DNA of 64,000 bases from Arthrobacter sp. B1I2 (lineage in GTDB: Bacteria; Actinomycetota; Actinomycetes; Actinomycetales; Micrococcaceae), in contig NZ_JAUSYC010000001.1 of the NCBI RefSeq assembly GCF_030816485.1, positions 2,480,001 to 2,544,000 on the forward strand, given 5' to 3'. Shown piece after piece: positions 1-10,783 of the stretch. Every line of letters starts with the position of its first letter. Position 1 is the first letter of the stretch. Made by a program: the position numbers and the translations under genes. The notes under the pieces are model-generated. The model did no database searches, was not told where the DNA came from, and saw only the letters and a list, made by a program, of their open reading frames with translations.

Positions 1-644
1 ATGTTGAGGCTGGCCCCTCCGCGTGCCCGTTCCAGTGCCACCCGTTTCAGGCCCACCTCGCGGAGCAGCCGCAACACGGGGGAGGCGGTCCCGGCGTCGA
101 GGTCTGCCTGCGCGCCCTTGTAGCTGAGCTTGTCGCGGCTGCGGACCCGCGCCCGCCGGACGCCCACTGACAAAACCGACGCGTCGCCGTCCAGCGTGAA
201 GTCCCACACGAAGGCCGAACATTCCTGGCCGGGCAGGAGGCTCCCTGCCCCTTCGCTGATCACCTCAGGGTGCAGCGGTATCCTGCCGTCCGGAGCATAG
301 AACGTCTGTCCGCGGCGCCGGGTCTCGGCGTCCAGGGGACCTCCCGGCGCAACAAACGCCGGGACGTCGGCAATCGCGTACATCACCCGGTAACCGTTCC
401 CGTCCGGTTCGATGAACACGGCCTGGTCCAGGTCCGTGGACGACGCCGGATCGATGGTCACGAACCCGACGGCGGTCAGGTCGTAGGACGGCAGCTTCAG
501 CCCTGCCACCGCGGCCCGGGCATCCTCCACCGCTTCAGCCGGATACGGGCCCGGCAGTTCGAGTTCCGTCCGCAGCAGGCCCAACGCCTCTTCCACGGCG
601 TTCCTGTGGTCATGGACGTTGGGGGCCAGCCGATGATGTGACAC
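1..644 (-). CDS. RNB-domain ribonuclease (3' end cut by window)
   Basis: N-terminal 214 codons of an RNase II/RNase R-type exoribonuclease; the rest lies beyond base 1. Read from the GTG at 644 the protein begins VSHHRLAPNV. Residues 61-75 carry the RNB active-site signature (FVTIDPASSTDLDQA, with D65, D71 and D73). It then continues through YAIADVPAFVAPGG and RGQTFYAPDGRIPLHPEV, both typical of actinobacterial RNB proteins. The family degrades single-stranded RNA 3' to 5' using metal-bound Asp residues. No cold-shock domain precedes RNB, so this is the short actinobacterial type. The start lies 36 bp after thiE on the same strand. A GGAG lies about 14 bases upstream, so the GTG start is probable but not certain. 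Confidence 0.85.
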   Translation of the reverse strand, partial: MSHHRLAPNVHDHRNAVEEALGLLRTELELPGPYPAEAVEDARAAVAGLKLPSYDLTAVGFVTIDPASSTDLDQAVFIEPDGNGYRVMYAIADVPAFVAPGGPLDAETRRRGQTFYAPDGRIPLHPEVISEGAGSLLPGQECSAFVWDFTLDGDASVLSVGVRRARVRSRDKLSYKGAQADLDAGTASPVLRLLREVGLKRVALERARGGASLN

Positions 645-680
645 AAAAATCAGCGTAGCTCCAAGTCCACCGATATGGCA

Positions 681-1415
681 TCAGGAGCCGGTGGCGTCCA
701 GCGCGTCGAGGAGGGAAGCGGCAGCGGCGGCGGGGTCGGGGGCCTCGGTGATGGCGCGGACCACCACGATCCTGCGGGCACCCGCGTCCACCACCTGGTG
801 GACGTTTCCGTGATCGATGCCGCCAATGGCAAACCATGGCACCGGATCCGCCGCCTGCCGGGAAGCTTCGGCCGCGTACTTCACCAGTCCGGGTCCGACG
901 GCGGTCCTGCCCGGTTTGGTGGGCGTGGCCCAGACGGGACCCACACAGAAGTAGTCCAGCCCGGCCGGGCCGGCAGTTGCTGCCAGTGCCGCGTCCACCT
1001 GTCCGGTGGTGTGGCTGGAGAGTCCGATGGCGGCGTTTCCGTTAACCAGCGTCCGCGCTGCTGCCAATGGCAGGTCCTTCTGGCCGATGTGGAACACCGG
1101 CGCCCCGGACAATACGGCGATGTCCGCCCGGTCATTGACCGCCCACAGCCTGCCATGCCGTACCGCGGTCTCCTTCAGCACCGCCAGGAGGTCAAGTTCC
1201 TCCGCAGCCTCGATGGTCTTGTCGCGCAGCTGGATGATGTCCACGCCACCGGCGAACGCGGCGTCCACGAACTGCGCAAAGTCACCCCGGTCCCGGCGGG
1301 CATCGGTGCAGAGGTACAGCCGGGCTGCCTTGAGGGCGTCGCTGTCCCGGGCATTGACAACTTCGGTGGCTGAAGGGCGGTGGCCCGCGGGGAAGGATGG
1401 GGTGGACACATTCAT
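681..1415 (-). CDS. thiE: Thiamine-phosphate synthase
   Basis: Joins HMP pyrophosphate and thiazole phosphate to give thiamine monophosphate, the last joining step of thiamine synthesis in the cytosol. The 244-residue protein is a TIM barrel. It shows the family landmarks [10 protein letters not shown] near residue 33, IIQLRDKT near 60, VNDRADIA in the middle, and the phosphate-binding loop [13 protein letters not shown]. The length is slightly above the usual 210-230 because of about 30 extra N-terminal residues. It is divergent from the riboswitch-controlled thiO, so it is not under that riboswitch. No good Shine-Dalgarno precedes the ATG, but a TAGGCT hexamer sits 7 bases upstream, which fits a leaderless start. 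The RNB ribonuclease gene follows on the same strand. Confidence 0.95.
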   Translation of the reverse strand: MNVSTPSFPAGHRPSATEVVNARDSDALKAARLYLCTDARRDRGDFAQFVDAAFAGGVDIIQLRDKTIEAAEELDLLAVLKETAVRHGRLWAVNDRADIAVLSGAPVFHIGQKDLPLAAARTLVNGNAAIGLSSHTTGQVDAALAATAGPAGLDYFCVGPVWATPTKPGRTAVGPGLVKYAAEASRQAADPVPWFAIGGIDHGNVHQVVDAGARRIVVVRAITEAPDPAAAAASLLDALDATGS

Positions 1416-1422
1416 GGCTGCA

Positions 1423-1428
1423 AGCCTA
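1423..1428 (-). promoter_or_regulatory. Candidate -10 box of thiE (leaderless type)
   Basis: TAGGCT on the minus strand ends 7 bases before the thiE ATG, and no Shine-Dalgarno lies between. That spacing would place transcription initiation at or next to the start codon. No convincing -35 box was seen. Confidence 0.35.
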
Positions 1429-1448
1429 GTTCCTCTAAACTGGGCTGG

Positions 1449-1547
1449 TACTGCGGGAGCCCGCGGCAGCTGTCACAAAGCGCCGGGCTGAGAGGGCGTC
1501 AGAGCCGACCGCTTGACCTGATCCGGGTAATGCCGGCGTAGGGAAGG
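1449..1547 (+). promoter_or_regulatory. TPP riboswitch (THI element)
   Basis: The leader of thiO holds the conserved THI-box pieces in order. GCGGGAGCCCG opens the element near 1453. GGGCTGAGAGGG (about 1485-1496) is the pyrimidine-sensor arm. ACCTGATCCGGGTAATGCC, then GGCGTAGGGA (about 1516-1543), is the pyrophosphate-sensor arm. This is the metazoan/bacterial TPP aptamer pattern. It ends about 8 bases before the thiO ATG, so GGGAAGGA at the 3' edge probably doubles as the ribosome-binding site. Control by sequestering the translation start is therefore more likely than a separate terminator. Confidence 0.95.
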
Positions 1548-1554
1548 AACCCAT

Positions 1555-3875
<2,321 letters not shown>

Positions 3876-3886
3876 CCCCGGACATA

Positions 3887-3926
3887 CAGTTGTGGCCACC
3901 ACCCGGGCGGGTGGTGGCCACAACTG
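3887..3926. terminator. Long perfect hairpin between converging genes
   Basis: Two 18-base arms, 3887-3904 and 3909-3926, are perfect inverted copies (CAGTTGTGGCCACCACCC and its complement) around a 4-base loop GGGC. A short T-run (TTTG) follows on the plus strand. It lies between the end of thiG and the end of the converging small membrane gene, so it probably stops transcription from both sides. The arm sequence is unrelated to the hairpin after moeZ. Confidence 0.7.
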
Positions 3927-3956
3927 TTTGATCCGTCCGCAGGCGCAGGCCGAAAC

Positions 3957-4259
3957 TCAGCGCCGCAGTACCGCGGTGAGCTGCTCCGCGTCGTGGCGCG
4001 CACGCGTGCGGCCCAGGTAGACGACGGCGGCGACGGCAGCTGCAATGCCCAGGACAATGGGCAGGACCCATGGAAGCCAGGTCAGCCCGGGCAGGTAACC
4101 GAAACCGGCTGCCATCAGGATGATCCATACCAAGGCTGCAACACCGACGGCGACGCCGGACGGCAGTCCCGCGCCGTACTTCGCGTGCCGCTTGTCGTTG
4201 GCCCAGACGACGAATCCGGCGGCGACGGTGGCCAGCACCACGATGGTCAGCGAAAGCAT
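3957..4259 (-). CDS. Small membrane protein of unknown function
   Basis: The 100-residue protein has three predicted hydrophobic segments (about residues 1-20, 33-57 and 62-83) and a charged C-terminal tail RTRARHDAEQLTAVLRR. I do not recognise a named family or any catalytic motif. It lies 25 bp after the DUF3107 gene on the same strand and is probably the last gene of the TetR-DUF3107-membrane protein group. Third-position GC is like its neighbours, and the reading frame is clean to the hairpin. Confidence 0.7.
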   Translation of the reverse strand: MLSLTIVVLATVAAGFVVWANDKRHAKYGAGLPSGVAVGVAALVWIILMAAGFGYLPGLTWLPWVLPIVLGIAAAVAAVVYLGRTRARHDAEQLTAVLRR

Positions 4260-4284
4260 GAATCTCCTTGGAAAGGCGGGTGGC

Positions 4285-4509
4285 TTAGAACTGGCCGAAG
4301 CCTACGCGCCGAACCTCTTCGGCACCGATTTCCACGTAGGCCAGCGCGTTGCCCGGAACAATGAGCAAGCGTCCCTTGTCATCCTTCAACCGCAGTTCGC
4401 TGCCTGCGTTGATGGCTTCGCCAACAACCTTGGCCACGGCCTCCGCATCGTCGGTTGATTCCAGCACGATTTCGCGGGCAACGTTCTGCACGCCGATCTT
4501 AATTTCCAA
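4285..4509 (-). CDS. DUF3107 family protein
   Basis: A 74-residue protein beginning MEIKIGVQNVAREIVLES and ending EEVRRVGFGQF. This matches the compact actinobacterial DUF3107 family, almost always encoded next to a TetR regulator as here. Its function is unknown. The start is a TTG at 4509, preceded by GGGAGG about 6 bases upstream, which decides the start. It lies 60 bp after the TetR gene on the same strand, so the two are probably co-transcribed. Confidence 0.85.
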   Translation of the reverse strand: MEIKIGVQNVAREIVLESTDDAEAVAKVVGEAINAGSELRLKDDKGRLLIVPGNALAYVEIGAEEVRRVGFGQF

Positions 4510-4569
4510 GGGGGCCTCCCAGCCTGTGAAGTGCTCGTGTTCTCTACAAGGTGTTGTCTTATTTGTAGT

Positions 4570-5253
4570 CTAGGACTCTTTGGGGAAGCGAGAGATTCCG
4601 CGCCAAGCTAAACGGTAGATGAGGTCGCTGGCCACATTGAGGTCCAGGTTGCCGTCCGTTTCCAGCCAGTACCGGGCGCTGACCTGCGCCATCCCGGCCA
4701 GTCCGCGGCCCAGGAGTTCGGCTTCGAGGTGGGGGAGCTTGGTGTCCTCGGCAATGACCCTGGCGATGGCGTCGGCGAAGGTCCGGTTGAAGGTTTCCAG
4801 CCTGGAGCTGACATCGGGGTCGTTGATCAGGTCGGACTCAAACACCAGGCGGTGGGCCTGGTCGTCATTGGCAATGAAGTGGAAGTAGGCGCGCATGACG
4901 GCCTGGACACGTTCATCATTGTCCGTTGTGGAGTTCAGGGCGCCCAGCATCAGCTCCGTCAGGGAGGCCAAATGGCTTTCCAGCAGCGCCAGGTACAGGT
5001 CGCGTTTGGAAGGGAAGTGCTGGTACAGCACCGGCTTGCTGACATGGGCGGTCTCTGCAATTTCATCCATTGCGGCGCCGTGGTAGCCGTTGGCCACGAA
5101 CACCTCCTGGGCGGCAGCAAGGAGCTGTGCGCGGCGCTCATCCCGGGGCAGCCGGGCGGACCGATGGCCTGCGGGGCGGGAGGGAGTTTGCGGTTCGGCC
5201 GCGGGCGGGCGGTCAGCCCGTGCTTCAGGGACCACAGTTGTCCTTCTTTCCAT
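4570..5253 (-). CDS. TetR-family transcriptional regulator
   Basis: A 227-residue regulator. The N-terminal helix-turn-helix spans about residues 42-90 and includes AAMDEIAETAHVSKPVLYQHF, the classic TetR recognition helix region, followed by FPSKRDLYLALLE. The C-terminal ligand domain has no motif that reveals the ligand. The start at 5253 (MERRTTVV) is chosen because GAAGG lies 8 bases upstream. An in-frame ATG at 5313 would add 20 residues but has no ribosome-binding site. About 40 basic, Pro/Ala-rich residues precede the HTH. It is divergent from moeZ with only 66 bp between, so it may control itself and moeZ. Confidence 0.9.
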   Translation of the reverse strand: MERRTTVVPEARADRPPAAEPQTPSRPAGHRSARLPRDERRAQLLAAAQEVFVANGYHGAAMDEIAETAHVSKPVLYQHFPSKRDLYLALLESHLASLTELMLGALNSTTDNDERVQAVMRAYFHFIANDDQAHRLVFESDLINDPDVSSRLETFNRTFADAIARVIAEDTKLPHLEAELLGRGLAGMAQVSARYWLETDGNLDLNVASDLIYRLAWRGISRFPKES

Positions 5254-5308
5254 TGCAGTTACCTTCACTTTACTGCGGGGTAATATGACCCGGCGGTATC
5301 CCGGGGCA

Positions 5309-5314
5309 TACATT
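5309..5314 (+). promoter_or_regulatory. Candidate -10 box of moeZ (leaderless type)
   Basis: TACATT lies 5 bases before the moeZ ATG. An ATGACC hexamer at 5285-5290 is a possible -35 box with an 18-base spacer. No Shine-Dalgarno lies between the -10 box and the start, so a leaderless or near-leaderless transcript is likely. Confidence 0.4.
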
Positions 5315-5319
5315 GAAGT

Positions 5320-6519
5320 ATGGCTTCGTCTTTCACCGCAAATGTTTCACCCCTTTCCCTGGATCCGCTGGTGGAACCGGCCGCCGACCTCACCCCCGCC
5401 GAGGTGGAACGGTACTCCCGGCACCTGATCATTCCCGAGATAGGTGCCCTGGGCCAGCGGCGGCTCAAGAACGCCAAGGTGCTGGTGATCGGCGCCGGCG
5501 GCCTCGGTGCTCCCGCCCTGCTGTACCTTGCCGCGGCGGGTGTTGGCACCATCGGAATCATCGACGACGACGTGGTGGACCTGAGCAACCTGCAGCGCCA
5601 GGTGATCCACGGCGTCAGTGACGTGGGACGGCCCAAAATCGAATCGGCCCGGGACACCATCGCCGGGCTGAATCCATTGGTGGATGTCCGGCTGCATAAC
5701 GTCCGCCTGGACTCCTCCAACGCCCTGGAGCTGTTCAGCGGGTACGACCTCATCCTTGACGGCGCCGACAACTTCGCCACCAGGTACCTGGTGAACGACG
5801 CCGCCGCCATCCTGGGCAAGCCCTACGTGTGGGGTTCCATCTTCCGTTTTGACGGCCAGGTCAGCGTGTTCTGGGAGAAGCACGGCCCCACCTACCGGGA
5901 CCTGTATCCGGAGGCCCCGCCCGCCGGTTCCGTTCCCTCCTGTGGTGAGGGCGGCGTGTTCGGTATGGTCTGCGCTGCCGTGGGATCGCTGATGGTGACC
6001 GAGGCAGTGAAGCTGATTACCGGCGTCGGACGTTCCCTGCTGGGCCGCGTGGCACTGTATGACGCCCTGGGCGGCAGCTGGCGCGAGATCCGGGTGTCAA
6101 AGGACCCCGCGGCGGAACCCATCACCGAACTCACCGACTACGAGGCTTTCTGCGGCATCGCCCCGGCCTCTCAGGCCGATACCGAGCACACCGTCACCGC
6201 CACCCAGCTGGCCACCATGCTGGCGTCGCGCCAAGCCGGGCTCAAGGACTTTGAGCTGGTGGATGTCCGCGAGGCCGGGGAATACGACATTGTCCGGATC
6301 GAGGGGGCCAGGCTGATCCCGCAGGGGCGGATCCTTGCCGGGGAGGCATGGGACGAACTTCCGCAGGACCGGGACATTGTGTTCCACTGCAAGGCCGGGA
6401 CCCGGTCCGCCAGCGTGCTGGCGGCGGCACGGCAGGCCGGTTACCAGCGGGTCAGCCACCTCGACGGCGGGATCCTGGCCTGGGTGCGCGACGTGGAACC
6501 GGAGAAACCCGTCTACTGA
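5320..6519 (+). CDS. moeZ: MoeZ: ThiF/MoeB-type adenylyltransferase fused to rhodanese
   Basis: Adenylates the C-terminal glycine of small ubiquitin-like sulfur carriers and transfers sulfur to them. In mycobacteria MoeZ serves molybdopterin synthase and CysO. The 399-residue protein has an N-terminal E1-like domain: EVERYSRHLIIPEIG near 27, the nucleotide loop VLVIGAGGLGAPALLYLAAA near 61, and LDGADNFATRYLVND. A C-terminal rhodanese domain (about 285-399) has the active-site loop CKAGTRS with Cys357. Because the thi operon just upstream lacks thiF, this protein is the natural candidate to activate ThiS too (inference). It is divergent from the TetR gene and converges on hemA across a perfect hairpin. 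Confidence 0.93.
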   Translation: MASSFTANVSPLSLDPLVEPAADLTPAEVERYSRHLIIPEIGALGQRRLKNAKVLVIGAGGLGAPALLYLAAAGVGTIGIIDDDVVDLSNLQRQVIHGVSDVGRPKIESARDTIAGLNPLVDVRLHNVRLDSSNALELFSGYDLILDGADNFATRYLVNDAAAILGKPYVWGSIFRFDGQVSVFWEKHGPTYRDLYPEAPPAGSVPSCGEGGVFGMVCAAVGSLMVTEAVKLITGVGRSLLGRVALYDALGGSWREIRVSKDPAAEPITELTDYEAFCGIAPASQADTEHTVTATQLATMLASRQAGLKDFELVDVREAGEYDIVRIEGARLIPQGRILAGEAWDELPQDRDIVFHCKAGTRSASVLAAARQAGYQRVSHLDGGILAWVRDVEPEKPVY

Positions 6520-6524
6520 CACCT

Positions 6525-6581
6525 TGCTCTATCAGATATGGCTCCCAAACCACCGGTTTAGGAGCCATATCTGATAGAGCA
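6525..6581. terminator. Long perfect hairpin between moeZ and hemA
   Basis: Arms 6525-6545 and 6561-6581 are perfect 21-base inverted copies (TGCTCTATCAGATATGGCTCC). The 15-base loop contains a second pairing, AAACC with GGTTT, so the whole forms a hairpin of about 26 bp. It sits exactly between two converging genes. The arms are much richer in A+T than the surrounding DNA, and there is no U-tract. Confidence 0.65.
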
Positions 6582-6591
6582 TCGTGGTGAA

Positions 6592-7914
6592 TCAGGCGGT
6601 TTCGCGGCCCTTGTGGTCCACCGGGCATTCGGCCTCAAAGCCGGCAGGGGCGGGGCTGGGCTGCTCAACGGTGATGCCGTACAGGGCCTCCAGCGCGGCA
6701 ACGTAGTCATCCTGCTGGCCGTTCGCGGCGAGTTCGCGGGCGCGGACCGTGGGAACGTGCAGCAACTGCTTGACCATGCGGCGGAGCGCGAATTCGACTT
6801 CCTCGGCGGCGGCGGTGCAGCCGTGGCGGGCACGGACCTTTTCCATCTCCGTGTCCAGGACGTTCATGGTGTGGCGCCGCAGGGCAACGATTGCTGAATC
6901 CACGGAGCGGGCCTCGCGCTCCTGCTCGAAGGCCTTTGCGGCACCCTGCACGATGCCGCTGGCCTGGGCCAGCGATTCCGCCTGTTCCTGCGGTGCGGCC
7001 AGGCGCACGGATTCCAGGGTCAGCAGCTCCACGCCGTCCAGCTCGCCGACTGCGGGGTCAAAGTCGTGGGTCAGGGCAAGGTCGATGGCGATGAGGGGCT
7101 GCGGTGAACCGGCGCGGACCTGGGCCAGTTCATCGGCTTCCACCCGGGTGTCCGACCCGCTGCAGCCGATCATGACGTCGGCAGCCGCCACTGCGGGCCG
7201 CAGCGATTCCGCATTCAGGGCTGTGCCGCCCCGCGAGGCCACAAAGCCTTCGGCGCGGCCGGAGGAGGAGAAAACGGAGATGTCCGTGCAGCCGCGTTCA
7301 CGCAGCAGTGCCATGGTGGCGCCGGCGTAGGCGCCGGTCCCGAACAGCACGACCTTCTTGGTTGACCAGTCGGGGCTTTCAGACAGATCCGTGGCCAGGT
7401 CCAGTGCCACAGAGACGATGGAAAGGCCCCGGGAACCGAGGGCCGTTTGCGCGCCCACATCCTTGGCGGTCTTGGATGCAGCCTGGAAAAGCCGGACGAG
7501 CCCGGCGCTTGCAGTGCCGTCATGCTGGGCGGTGATCAGCGCCCGCCGCACCTGGCCGGCGATCTCGCGTTCACCCACGACGGCGGAGTCCAGTCCCGCG
7601 CTGACGGCGAACAGGTGCTGGGTCACCTCGGGTCCGGTGCGCGTGCTGAAGGAACGCGATACAAGGGGTTCGGCCAGTCCGCTGGCCTCGCTGATCCGGG
7701 ATACGAGCGCTGCCCGGGCCGCTTCGACGTCGTTGGGGTTGGCGGCTTCGCCGTAAATCTCGTAGCGGTTGCAGGTGGCGAGGACCACCGCGCCGGCCAC
7801 AGCAGGGGATTCGGTGAGTGCGGATGCGGCAATCCCGGAAGAACCGTTGCTCAACTGAGCAACGGTTTCAAGATCGATGTCGGCGTGTGTAGCCACCAAT
7901 GAGAAAAGAACCAC
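6592..7914 (-). CDS. hemA: Glutamyl-tRNA reductase
   Basis: Reduces glutamyl-tRNA to glutamate-1-semialdehyde with NADPH, the committed step of the C5 heme pathway. The 440-residue protein starts (M)[13 protein letters not shown]. Cys48 in [11 protein letters not shown] is the catalytic thiol. It is followed by [13 protein letters not shown] and an NADPH domain with [15 protein letters not shown]. The C-terminal dimerisation helices end near [16 protein letters not shown]. An in-frame ATG at 8064 would add 50 residues unlike the family. The GTG at 7914 matches the family start and has TATGAT 9 bases upstream but no Shine-Dalgarno. It is divergent from hemE, so the two heme transcription units share a 158-bp control region. 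Confidence 0.95.
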   Translation of the reverse strand: MVLFSLVATHADIDLETVAQLSNGSSGIAASALTESPAVAGAVVLATCNRYEIYGEAANPNDVEAARAALVSRISEASGLAEPLVSRSFSTRTGPEVTQHLFAVSAGLDSAVVGEREIAGQVRRALITAQHDGTASAGLVRLFQAASKTAKDVGAQTALGSRGLSIVSVALDLATDLSESPDWSTKKVVLFGTGAYAGATMALLRERGCTDISVFSSSGRAEGFVASRGGTALNAESLRPAVAAADVMIGCSGSDTRVEADELAQVRAGSPQPLIAIDLALTHDFDPAVGELDGVELLTLESVRLAAPQEQAESLAQASGIVQGAAKAFEQEREARSVDSAIVALRRHTMNVLDTEMEKVRARHGCTAAAEEVEFALRRMVKQLLHVPTVRARELAANGQQDDYVAALEALYGITVEQPSPAPAGFEAECPVDHKGRETA

Positions 7915-7923
7915 AGCAGACCA

Positions 7924-7929
7924 ATCATA
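7924..7929 (-). promoter_or_regulatory. Candidate -10 box of hemA (leaderless type)
   Basis: TATGAT on the minus strand ends 9 bases before the hemA GTG. A TTGTTC further upstream could be a -35 box, but its 19-base spacer is long. No ribosome-binding site lies between, so a leaderless hemA transcript is plausible. Confidence 0.45.
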
Positions 7930-8072
7930 GCTTTTTCGTTGCCTGGTAGAACAACCACCGAAAAGGATAGTCGCCACACCGCACAGTGATTCCCGACACC
8001 TTCCCGGCCCCCGCGTGGCGGGCGACAGGTTGTCGTTATCTTTTGCAGCTCTTTTTGGGCACAATCAAAAGC

Positions 8073-9167
8073 ATGACTCCTAGCCCTGCCGTCTCCGCTG
8101 CCGGCGCCCTCGCCGCAGACCATCCACTGATGGACGGCCGCACAGCGGACTCACCGCTGATCACGGCCTACCGCGGGGGCAAACCGTCCCGCCGTCCTGT
8201 CTGGTTCATGCGGCAGGCAGGCCGGTCGCTGCCGGAATACCTTAAGGTACGCGAGGGCATCGCCATGCTGGACTCCTGCCTTCAGCCGGAGCTGGCCTCC
8301 GAGATCACGCTCCAGCCCGTCCGGCGCCATGACGTGGACGCGGGCATCTTCTTTTCAGACATTGTGATCCCGCTGAAGCTCGCGGGGGTCGGCGTGGACA
8401 TCGTGCCCGGGGTGGGCCCCGTCCTTGATAAGCCCGTGCGCACCGCGGCCGACGTTGCCGCCCTGCCCCAGCTCACCTGGGAAGCCCTGGAACCCATCCG
8501 CGAGGCCGTCCGCCTGACTGTGGCCGAACTGGGCAAGACACCCCTGATCGGCTTCGCCGGCGCGCCGTTCACCCTGGCCGCCTACATGGTGGAAGGGAAA
8601 CCGTCGCGCGACCACCTCGGCCCCCGGACCATGATGCACGCGGACCCGGAGACCTGGACCGCGCTGGCCAACTGGGCTGCCGACGCTTCCGGCATGTTCC
8701 TCCAGGCCCAGCTCGAGGCAGGCGCCTCCGCCGCCCAGCTCTTCGACTCCTGGGCCGGCTCGCTGGGACTGGCCGACTACACCAAATACGTTGCGCCGGC
8801 GTCGGCCCGTGCGTTGGACCATGTCCGCCACCTGGGTGCGCCGCTGATCCACTTCGGCACCGGCACGTCCGAACTTCTCGTTGCCATGCGCGATGTGGGC
8901 GTGGACGTGGTGGGGGTTGACTACCGGCTGCCGCTCGATGAGGCGAACCGCCGGCTGGGCGGCACCGTTCCGCTGCAGGGAAATATCGACCCCGCACTGC
9001 TGGCAGCCCCCTGGGAAATCCTCGAGGCCCACGTCCGGGAAGTCATCGCCGCCGGCTCCGCCGCCCCCGGCCACGTCCTGAACCTTGGGCACGGCGTGCC
9101 GCCCGAAACGGACCCTGACGTCCTGACCCGGGTGGTGGAGCTCATCCACTCCATCTCGCCGGAATAA
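8073..9167 (+). CDS. hemE: Uroporphyrinogen III decarboxylase
   Basis: Removes four carboxyl groups from uroporphyrinogen III to give coproporphyrinogen III. The 364-residue protein shows signature 1 (RPVWFMRQAGRSLPEY, residues 41-56), whose Arg residues bind the substrate, and the second conserved block GFAGAPFTLAAYMVEG. The C-terminus has LGHGVPPETDPD, typical of the family. The ATG at 8073 is preferred to an upstream in-frame ATG at 7986, which would add 29 residues over the promoter region. It is the first gene of the long heme unit, and cgoX follows after 3 bases. Confidence 0.95.
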   Translation: MTPSPAVSAAGALAADHPLMDGRTADSPLITAYRGGKPSRRPVWFMRQAGRSLPEYLKVREGIAMLDSCLQPELASEITLQPVRRHDVDAGIFFSDIVIPLKLAGVGVDIVPGVGPVLDKPVRTAADVAALPQLTWEALEPIREAVRLTVAELGKTPLIGFAGAPFTLAAYMVEGKPSRDHLGPRTMMHADPETWTALANWAADASGMFLQAQLEAGASAAQLFDSWAGSLGLADYTKYVAPASARALDHVRHLGAPLIHFGTGTSELLVAMRDVGVDVVGVDYRLPLDEANRRLGGTVPLQGNIDPALLAAPWEILEAHVREVIAAGSAAPGHVLNLGHGVPPETDPDVLTRVVELIHSISPE

Positions 9168-9170
9168 CCC

Positions 9171-10672
9171 GTGGGCAGTTCCCCTGCGGAGCCTGGTACC
9201 GCCCTGGTGGTGGGCGGCGGAATCTCCGGGCTGCTGGCCGCCCGGGAACTCGCCGCTGCCGGCCACGAGGTGACGGTCCTTGAGGCGGGGACCACGTGGG
9301 GCGGCTGCGTGGGCAGCCACACGGTAGCCGGGCTCACCCTGGATAGCGGTGCCGAGTCCTTCGCCACGAGGTCCGACGGCGTCGCCCGGCTCTGCGCCGA
9401 ACTCGGCCTGGGCGGCAGGATCGTTCCTCCCCGTCCCGGCGGTGCGTGGGTGCAGCTTCCGGATGGCCCCCGCGAACTGCCCCGGACCGGAGTCCTGGGC
9501 ATCCCCGCGAATCCCTGGGACCCGGAGGTCCGCCGCACCCTGGGCATCATGGGCTCGCTGCGCGCTTCCCTGGACCGGCTGCTGCCTGCTTCCGTGGGAG
9601 CCGGCAAGGGAGTCACCAGCGTTTCCGCCCTGGTCCGGGCGCGGATGGGTTCGCGCGTGCTGGAACGGCTGGTCTCGCCCGTGGTGGGCGGCGTCCACTC
9701 GGCTGATCCCGGCCTGCTCGACGTCGACATGGTGGCTCCCGGCCTGCGGGCCGGCCTGCGGCAGTACGGTTCCCTTGCCGCCGCTGTTTCAGCCCAGCGG
9801 CGCCGTGCCAGCGCAAACACAGCCAGCGCGGGAACGGCCGGTGCAGCCGCCCAGCCGGGACCAACGGCTGAACCTGCCGGGCCGGCCAAACCTGCCAAGG
9901 CCGGCTCCGCCGTCGCGGGCCTCGAAGGCGGCATGCACACGCTCGTGGACGCCCTGGTGGCAGATCTCCGGCGCCGGGGCGTGACCCTCTCCTGGCGGAC
10001 ACCGCTGCCACATCGGTTTCCCGCGCAGCCGAAGGCTGGCGCGTCGACGCGGCCGGCACAACCTTCCGCACTGACCTGCTGGTCATGGCCGTGGACGGTC
10101 CGGCCGCCGTCGGGCTGCTGGAAAGTGCTGTCCCTCCGATCGCAGGAAAGAAGCCGGCGTCCGGGCCTGACGTCAAGCTGGTCACCCTGGTGCTGGACAA
10201 ACCCGAGCTGGACCGGCGGCCCCGTGGAACAGGAATCCTGGTGGCCCCGCAGACGCCGGGCATTGAAGCAAAGGCGCTGACGCATGCCACGGGCAAATGG
10301 GATTGGCTCGCAGCCGCTGCCGGCCCCGGGCGCCACGTGGTGCGCCTCTCCTATGGCCGGGTGGACGGCGCCTCGGCGCAGCCTGCCGGCCCGGAAACCG
10401 ATGATGAGCTGTTCGCGGCCGCGCTGCGGGACGCCTCGGCACTCCTGGGCGTCCGGATCACCGGCGAGGACGTGCGGGGCTGGGACGTGGTCCGGTGGCG
10501 GGGAGCCCTGCCGTTCGCTGCCGTGGGTCACCGCGCCCGGGCAGCAGAGATCCGCCAGGCATGCACTGCGGCCGGCGGCCTGGCGGTGGTCGGCGGCTGG
10601 GTGGCCGGAAACGGGCTGGCCGCCGTCGTTGCGGACACACGTGAGCAAATCGGCCAGCTGGCCGCCGCCTGA
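9171..10672 (+). pseudogene. cgoX: Coproporphyrinogen III oxidase CgoX/HemY, frameshifted
   Basis: Oxidises coproporphyrinogen III to coproporphyrin III with FAD in the Gram-positive heme route. The first frame (GTG 9171 to about 9992) gives a normal N-terminus: TALVVGGGISGLLAAREL at residues 11-28, then GGCVGSH, LDSGAESFATR and SPVVGGVHSADPGLLDVDM. The C-terminal half continues in another frame from about 9992 (LADTAATSVSRAAEGWRVD) to 10672, including VVGGWVAGNGLA, the FAD-contacting end. Re-reading the C at 9992 joins the halves, as if one C were missing from a CCC run. A Pro/Ala-rich insert of about 35 residues lies just upstream of the break. Both halves look selected, so either a sequence error or a very recent mutation. 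The heme pathway would be blocked if real. Confidence 0.88.
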
Positions 10673-10769
10673 GTATCGCCGCTGGTCAGGGCGCCAGGGC
10701 CGGTCAGCCGGCTTGTCCGGTACACGCCGTGCCGGCTATCCCGGTTTCCGAACGGGCAAGCGTTCTGGT

Positions 10770-10775
10770 TAGGGT
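10770..10775 (+). promoter_or_regulatory. Candidate -10 box before the secreted protein gene
   Basis: TAGGGT lies 8 bases before the ATG at 10784 and 2 bases before the ATG at 10778. TTCCGA at 10746-10751 is a weak -35 candidate with an 18-base spacer. If used, the transcript would start at about 10784 and would separate this gene from cgoX. Confidence 0.3.
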
Positions 10776-10783
10776 CGATGACT

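Noticed and set aside
5253..5290. A TTACC...GGTAA inverted repeat between the TetR gene and moeZ as an operator.
   Set aside because: The arms are only 5 bases with a 15-base spacer, which is easily produced by chance. It is too weak to list as a site.
9980..10000. Programmed ribosomal frameshifting in cgoX.
   Set aside because: A backward shift would need an X-XXY-YYZ slippery site and a structure behind it; the site CTC-TCC-TGG is not one. A missing base is simpler.
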